From: Desulfobacteraceae bacterium
GTDB lineage: Bacteria; Desulfobacterota; Desulfobacteria; Desulfobacterales; Desulfobacteraceae
Length of the DNA stretch: 17,295 bases
Assembly: GCA_024225895.1 (NCBI GenBank)
Contig: JAAEMC010000580.1
Location: 1-17,295 of the forward strand
Direction of reading: 5' to 3'
The translations under genes and the position numbers were made by a program. The notes beneath the pieces were generated by a model. The model was not told where the DNA came from. It made no database searches and was given only the letters and a program-made list of their open reading frames with translations. Positions 14,356 to 17,295 of this stretch are shown piece by piece. Positions within the stretch are counted from its first letter, which is position 1. Each line of letters begins with the position of its first letter.

Positions 14356-16020
14356 TCAGTTGACCCATGATTTTACCTGGTTGGGTTTGGGGGGGAAGTT
14401 GTACATAAAATTCACGCCGGAAGCATCCAATTCCTTTTTAATCATATCCTTATCCCAATTTCTTTGTAAAGCAGAAATAATGAAGACGACGTCCTCTTTC
14501 GGATATATCTGGCGGACTTCCCTGGCAAAGTCAAAGGCGGTCATGTCATTGAGAAAAAGATCACAAATAACTCCTTTGGGCTGCTTAGAAACAATGGTTT
14601 CAAAGGCATCCTGAGAACTGCTGAATGTCTCGGTCGAGCATCCGGCAAAAGAGAGAAGCTTTTCATATATTTTTAGTATGGTATCCGCAGAACTGATCAC
14701 GACAAAAGCCCCTTTTTTATTATTTTCCCTTTCTTTTTTAATGCTTTTATATTTTTTAACCGTGGATTTCAACTTCCGTTTTTCCAGAACATGGATATAG
14801 TTGTCCAGTGTGGGCACCGGCGCATTTTTTGACAGGTAGTTGGATGTAATATAAGAAAATGAGTCCGATATGGTCAGATATTCAATAATATTATTGGCCT
14901 GGGCATCAAGGATAGTTTCTCCAAGCTGTTCCCCTGTTTTTGTCCCGGACTCGATCTTGTTTTTGATTTCTGCACATACATAATCGGTCAGATTTTTGTC
15001 CAATACTTTTACTGCAGCCATTCTCACATGCATGGCTGATTCGGAAAGCCCTTTGACAATGGCAGCAGCGGATTCAAGTTCCGGAAAGGACGCCAGAGTA
15101 AGGTATGCTGCAAACTTGATGTTGGGTTCGGGTTTGTTGCCGGTCATAACTGAAAAAATATTGCTGACCGCATCCCTGGGGATGGTCCTTGAGAGCAGGC
15201 GCAGGATGTTGATCATCATATCATGGTCGCCTGTTTTTAAATTTTTTGCAAGATCCTTGGAAACTTGTGTGCCAAGTTCAGAGAGTTTGATAAAGGCCTC
15301 ATATCGTTTGTCGATTTGGCTGGAACCTAATTGTTCAACCAATCTGCCATGGTCCGGCTGTTCATGTTTTTCAGGTACAGGAACACTGGCTTTTGCAGGG
15401 GCGGGTGCCTGGGCTTCAGTCTCGTCTTCTTCAGCTTTCGCCTCCAGTTTGGCCCGGAGATCATTGATGGTTTCCAAAATATTGGCGTCGCATTTTTGTG
15501 TTTGCGCACACTGTTCAAGCCGGTTAAGGGCCATGGGAGTGCCTATCTTCTCTAAAGCATATATGGCCTCGGCTTTTAGATAATCGTCATCATAAAAGAT
15601 AAATTCAGCCACATCATCAGTTAATGGTTCCAGTTTCTCTTCGCCAATGGTGCGAAGGGTGGCAGTTAAAATATCAGTGTCGGTTTCATTTATCAGGACA
15701 TGCTTTAGCAAAGGGGCCGCCTGCAGTAGTGTGTCTCTTCCGGCATGGTCATATAATATTTGTGCAAATTTAAAATTAAGATGGGCCCGGTCTGTAACCA
15801 ACTGAACTACACGCGGAAAAATATCAGGGTCCTGGTTTTGTTTTTGCGCCAGAAAATCCAGGAGTTCTATAGCGATTTTGTCAGGTGCCAGGGCAAGAAC
15901 ATGCAGTGCGCCCATTTTTTCATCCTGATCTTTGGATTTCAGATCTTTTAGAAGATCTTTGGCCTTGCCCACCCGTGAAGTTATGACACTTTGCTTAAAA
16001 CTGCCTAAATAGTCTACCAT
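14356..16020 (-). CDS. HEAT-repeat protein with degenerate response-regulator receiver domain
   Basis: Residues 1-195 and 225-350 of this 554-residue protein are alpha-helical HEAT-like repeats (pattern such as 'YLKAEAIYALEKIGTPMALNRL' and 'HVRMAAVKVLDKNL'), separated by an Ala/Pro/Glu-rich linker at 196-222. A helical connector with many lysines (405-435) leads to a receiver-like domain at 437-554. There the phosphoacceptor aspartate (D487 in VICDLFLND), the Ser/Thr (S516 in FIISAL) and the lysine (K545 in PPKP) are present, but the acidic pair after strand 1 is SS (443-444). Phosphorylation is therefore doubtful, and it may act as a protein-binding module. The ATG at 16020 has an AAGGGTGG site. 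It heads a two-gene operon with the ATP-grasp gene. The domain calls come from pattern; the role is unknown. Confidence 0.75.
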   Translation of the reverse strand: MVDYLGSFKQSVITSRVGKAKDLLKDLKSKDQDEKMGALHVLALAPDKIAIELLDFLAQKQNQDPDIFPRVVQLVTDRAHLNFKFAQILYDHAGRDTLLQAAPLLKHVLINETDTDILTATLRTIGEEKLEPLTDDVAEFIFYDDDYLKAEAIYALEKIGTPMALNRLEQCAQTQKCDANILETINDLRAKLEAKAEEDETEAQAPAPAKASVPVPEKHEQPDHGRLVEQLGSSQIDKRYEAFIKLSELGTQVSKDLAKNLKTGDHDMMINILRLLSRTIPRDAVSNIFSVMTGNKPEPNIKFAAYLTLASFPELESAAAIVKGLSESAMHVRMAAVKVLDKNLTDYVCAEIKNKIESGTKTGEQLGETILDAQANNIIEYLTISDSFSYITSNYLSKNAPVPTLDNYIHVLEKRKLKSTVKKYKSIKKERENNKKGAFVVISSADTILKIYEKLLSFAGCSTETFSSSQDAFETIVSKQPKGVICDLFLNDMTAFDFAREVRQIYPKEDVVFIISALQRNWDKDMIKKELDASGVNFMYNFPPKPNQVKSWVN

Positions 16021-16082
16021 GATACCACCCTTGTCAGGACTTTTGTTTATCTTTTTAAAAGAATCACCATTTCGTGATCTGG

Positions 16083-16111
16083 ATTATATGATTTGTTCGA
16101 AAATGGTTGAA
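16083..16111 (-). promoter_or_regulatory. Candidate promoter of the HEAT-receiver/ATP-grasp operon
   Basis: On the minus strand a perfect TATAAT (16088-16083) lies 17 nt after TTCAAC (16111-16106), a weak -35 (3/6). Transcription would start near 16076, about 55 nt before the ATG at 16020. The inverted repeat at 16116-16133 ends 4 nt upstream of the -35 box. Confidence 0.45.
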
Positions 16112-16115
16112 GATA

Positions 16116-16133
16116 TGGCTAATAGGTTAGCCA
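16116..16133. repeat. Perfect 7-bp inverted repeat, operator or terminator stem
   Basis: TGGCTAA and TTAGCCA are perfect inverted copies around TAGG. The repeat lies 21 nt beyond the stop of the U32-like gene and 4 nt upstream of the -35 box of the next gene. On the minus strand it is not followed by a T-run, so an intrinsic terminator is doubtful and a protein-binding site is at least as likely. T-rich DNA lies on the plus-strand side, but no plus-strand gene reads into it. Confidence 0.45.
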
Positions 16134-16154
16134 CTGCCTTTTTAATTTTGTTTT

Positions 16155-17228
16155 TTAGAGGAAATCCTCATATTGCTTAAAATGTAATGGTATTCTTTTA
16201 ATGGCTTTCAGCGAAAGATTTTCACATATTATACATGGCCGGCAGTCTTTTGTACAGGATGTTATTAACTTAAAAAAGCCGGGATCCAGTTTTTTATTAT
16301 CAAGGAAAAACTGGCTGGTCAGCCAATTGGTTGCGTCCATCAGGTCAAAAAGATTCCCGTTATAGGATTGATTGATATACGCATTGACGGTTTGTTTTAA
16401 AAAATGTGTCCCTATGGTCCGTCCGCATAGTTTTATGGTGTCGGCTAAACCATTGTAATGCATTACGTCTTCAGGTCTGATAAAAGGCGACATGAAGAAT
16501 TTTTCAATGTGGTTGAAAAAAAAGCGGGCACAGCCAAGATTATTGTTTAATTGAAGGGTTTGTTCCTTGACAAGGGATGTGTTGGCCAGTGAAATATGCG
16601 CATCATGGGCCGGCTTGAAGGGACAATGAAAAATACAGCCCTCGTTGGCCAGCAATTCGATTTTCATATCCGGGTATTGAGAGCGAAGGGCTTTGCTGAT
16701 GGATTCAAGCTGCTCCAATTCACGGTTTAAAGAGCGGTCCAGGATGATTTTACCAGGTAATCTAAAAGAAGTCTGACAGATCATATCCAACATGGACACC
16801 ACTTTTTCTTTTTTATCCATCATCATATTGATACTGGGAACAGCTTCCAAGTTTGACAAACAAGTTCTTTTGGTTTTTAAGAGAGCATTTAAGAAATAGA
16901 GATCGCAAAACACAATTCCGGTAAGTCCGGCCTCAGAAGTGAGATATTCTAATTGATCCATTGTTTCATTTAAAAAAACATCATCATTGTAAAGGCTTGG
17001 CAGGATAAAGCGTGAATTCAAAAGGCAATACTTGTTCAGGGGTGCCAGGCCTTTCAGCGCATTGACAAGCAATTGAGTTTGAGTGTTTTTGAACCGCATT
17101 CTTGAATCCAAAACCGATCCTGAAGGGAGTGCAAAATACACGGATTCCAGCAATGGGGTTTTATTTTTTAAAAAACTTGTGTATTTTTCATCAGGTATAA
17201 ACGGGACAGACAGTTTCATAGTGTTCAT
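16155..17228 (-). CDS. U32-like (peptidase U32/COG0826-related) protein with cysteine cluster
   Basis: This 357-residue cytoplasmic protein has no signal or membrane helix. Segments such as 'GLTGIVFCDLYFL', 'MKIELLANEGCIFHCPFKPAH' (191-208), 'FMSPFIRPEDVMHY' and 'IKLCGRT' (266-271) resemble U32-family TIM-barrel proteins, where NEGC..C and IRPED...Y are recurrent. Cysteines lie at 198 and 202 and in a terminal cluster C325-x3-C329-x2-C332-x2-C335, together suggesting an iron-sulfur cluster, as found in the U32 members UbiU/UbiV. The name peptidase is historical, and several U32 proteins modify RNA or quinone precursors. ATGs at 17228 and 17219 are possible, neither with a good ribosome site. 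A possible gene end lies just upstream, so it may be internal to an operon. Confidence 0.6.
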   Translation of the reverse strand: MNTMKLSVPFIPDEKYTSFLKNKTPLLESVYFALPSGSVLDSRMRFKNTQTQLLVNALKGLAPLNKYCLLNSRFILPSLYNDDVFLNETMDQLEYLTSEAGLTGIVFCDLYFLNALLKTKRTCLSNLEAVPSINMMMDKKEKVVSMLDMICQTSFRLPGKIILDRSLNRELEQLESISKALRSQYPDMKIELLANEGCIFHCPFKPAHDAHISLANTSLVKEQTLQLNNNLGCARFFFNHIEKFFMSPFIRPEDVMHYNGLADTIKLCGRTIGTHFLKQTVNAYINQSYNGNLFDLMDATNWLTSQFFLDNKKLDPGFFKLITSCTKDCRPCIICENLSLKAIKRIPLHFKQYEDFL

Positions 17229-17231
17229 ATC

Positions 17232-17295
17232 TTACAATAATTTATAAAAGTTTGGCAAATAGTAATGAACCAGATCTTTAATCCAGATTTTTTCA
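17232..17295 (-). CDS. Possible C-terminal end of an upstream gene (window edge)
   Basis: One minus-strand frame stays open from the window edge to a TAA at 17234-17232 and reads EKIWIKDLVHYYLPNFYKLL, a plausible C-terminus, ending 3 nt before the ATG of the U32-like gene. A second frame is also open and ends on a TGA overlapping that ATG, so the choice between them is uncertain. About 20 codons are too few for identification. Confidence 0.35.
   Translation of the reverse strand, partial: EKIWIKDLVHYYLPNFYKLL

Noticed and set aside
14996..15583. 195-residue plus-strand ORF
   Set aside because: It is a serine- and alanine-rich mirror of the HEAT/receiver coding strand, with no ribosome site of its own and no family pattern.
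16158..16169. Short palindrome GAGGAAATCCTC
   Set aside because: It lies within the last codons of the U32-like gene with a 2-base centre, and chance is sufficient.
1..17295. CRISPR arrays, tRNA/rRNA genes, insertion sequences, prophage or attachment sites
   Set aside because: Read on both strands: no spaced direct repeats, cloverleaf, transposase or integrase pattern was seen.

Overview
The window reads as chromosome of a Desulfobacterota (deltaproteobacterial) species, probably a Desulfobacter/Desulfobacula-like anaerobe. This is an inference from protein style and gene content: a Gld-type ABC exporter with DUF4340, a FapA/DUF342 protein, group II BirA with an ECF biotin importer, a bacterial SelW selenoprotein and moderate-to-low GC. 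No rRNA or tRNA gene, transposon, integrase or CRISPR array was seen. Genes are dense and no gap exceeds about 270 bases.

Layout. (1) 1-5343, minus strand: a tandem ribbon-helix-helix-like protein (4685-5260) with its own promoter, then an ABC ATPase, an ABC-2 permease, a large GldG-like auxiliary protein and a DUF4340 protein cut by the window edge. The last four are packed with gaps of 3 to 17 nt and form one envelope transport unit of unknown substrate. (2) 5530-8557, minus strand: birA-bioY-bioM-bioN, a biotin ligase/repressor with a complete ECF biotin importer. The genes are translationally coupled, and a near-consensus BirA operator (8525-8557) lies at the front, so the operon should be repressed when biotin is plentiful. 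(3) 8697-11398, plus strand: a long FapA-family (DUF342) protein whose N-terminus carries two 24-residue motifs with MshEN (cyclic-di-GMP-binding) spacing, followed by a small SelW-like selenoprotein. The selenoprotein has an in-frame TGA at 11213 and a SECIS-like hairpin just after it, so ordinary ORF callers miss it. (4) 11520-12890, minus strand: an AlaX-type tRNA-editing hydrolase and an EamA/DMT transporter. (5) 13011-13541, plus strand: an unrecognised soluble protein. (6) 13557-16020, minus strand: a HEAT-repeat protein with a degenerate response-regulator receiver domain, followed 19 nt later by a RimK-like ATP-grasp enzyme. (7) 16155-17295, minus strand: a U32-like protein with a C-terminal cysteine cluster, preceded by the possible tail of another gene at the window edge.

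The observations most worth following are the hidden selenoprotein and its SECIS, the BirA operator overlapping the start of birA, the MshEN-like motifs in the FapA protein, the tandem RHH protein heading the Gld-like operon, and the HEAT-receiver/ATP-grasp gene pair.
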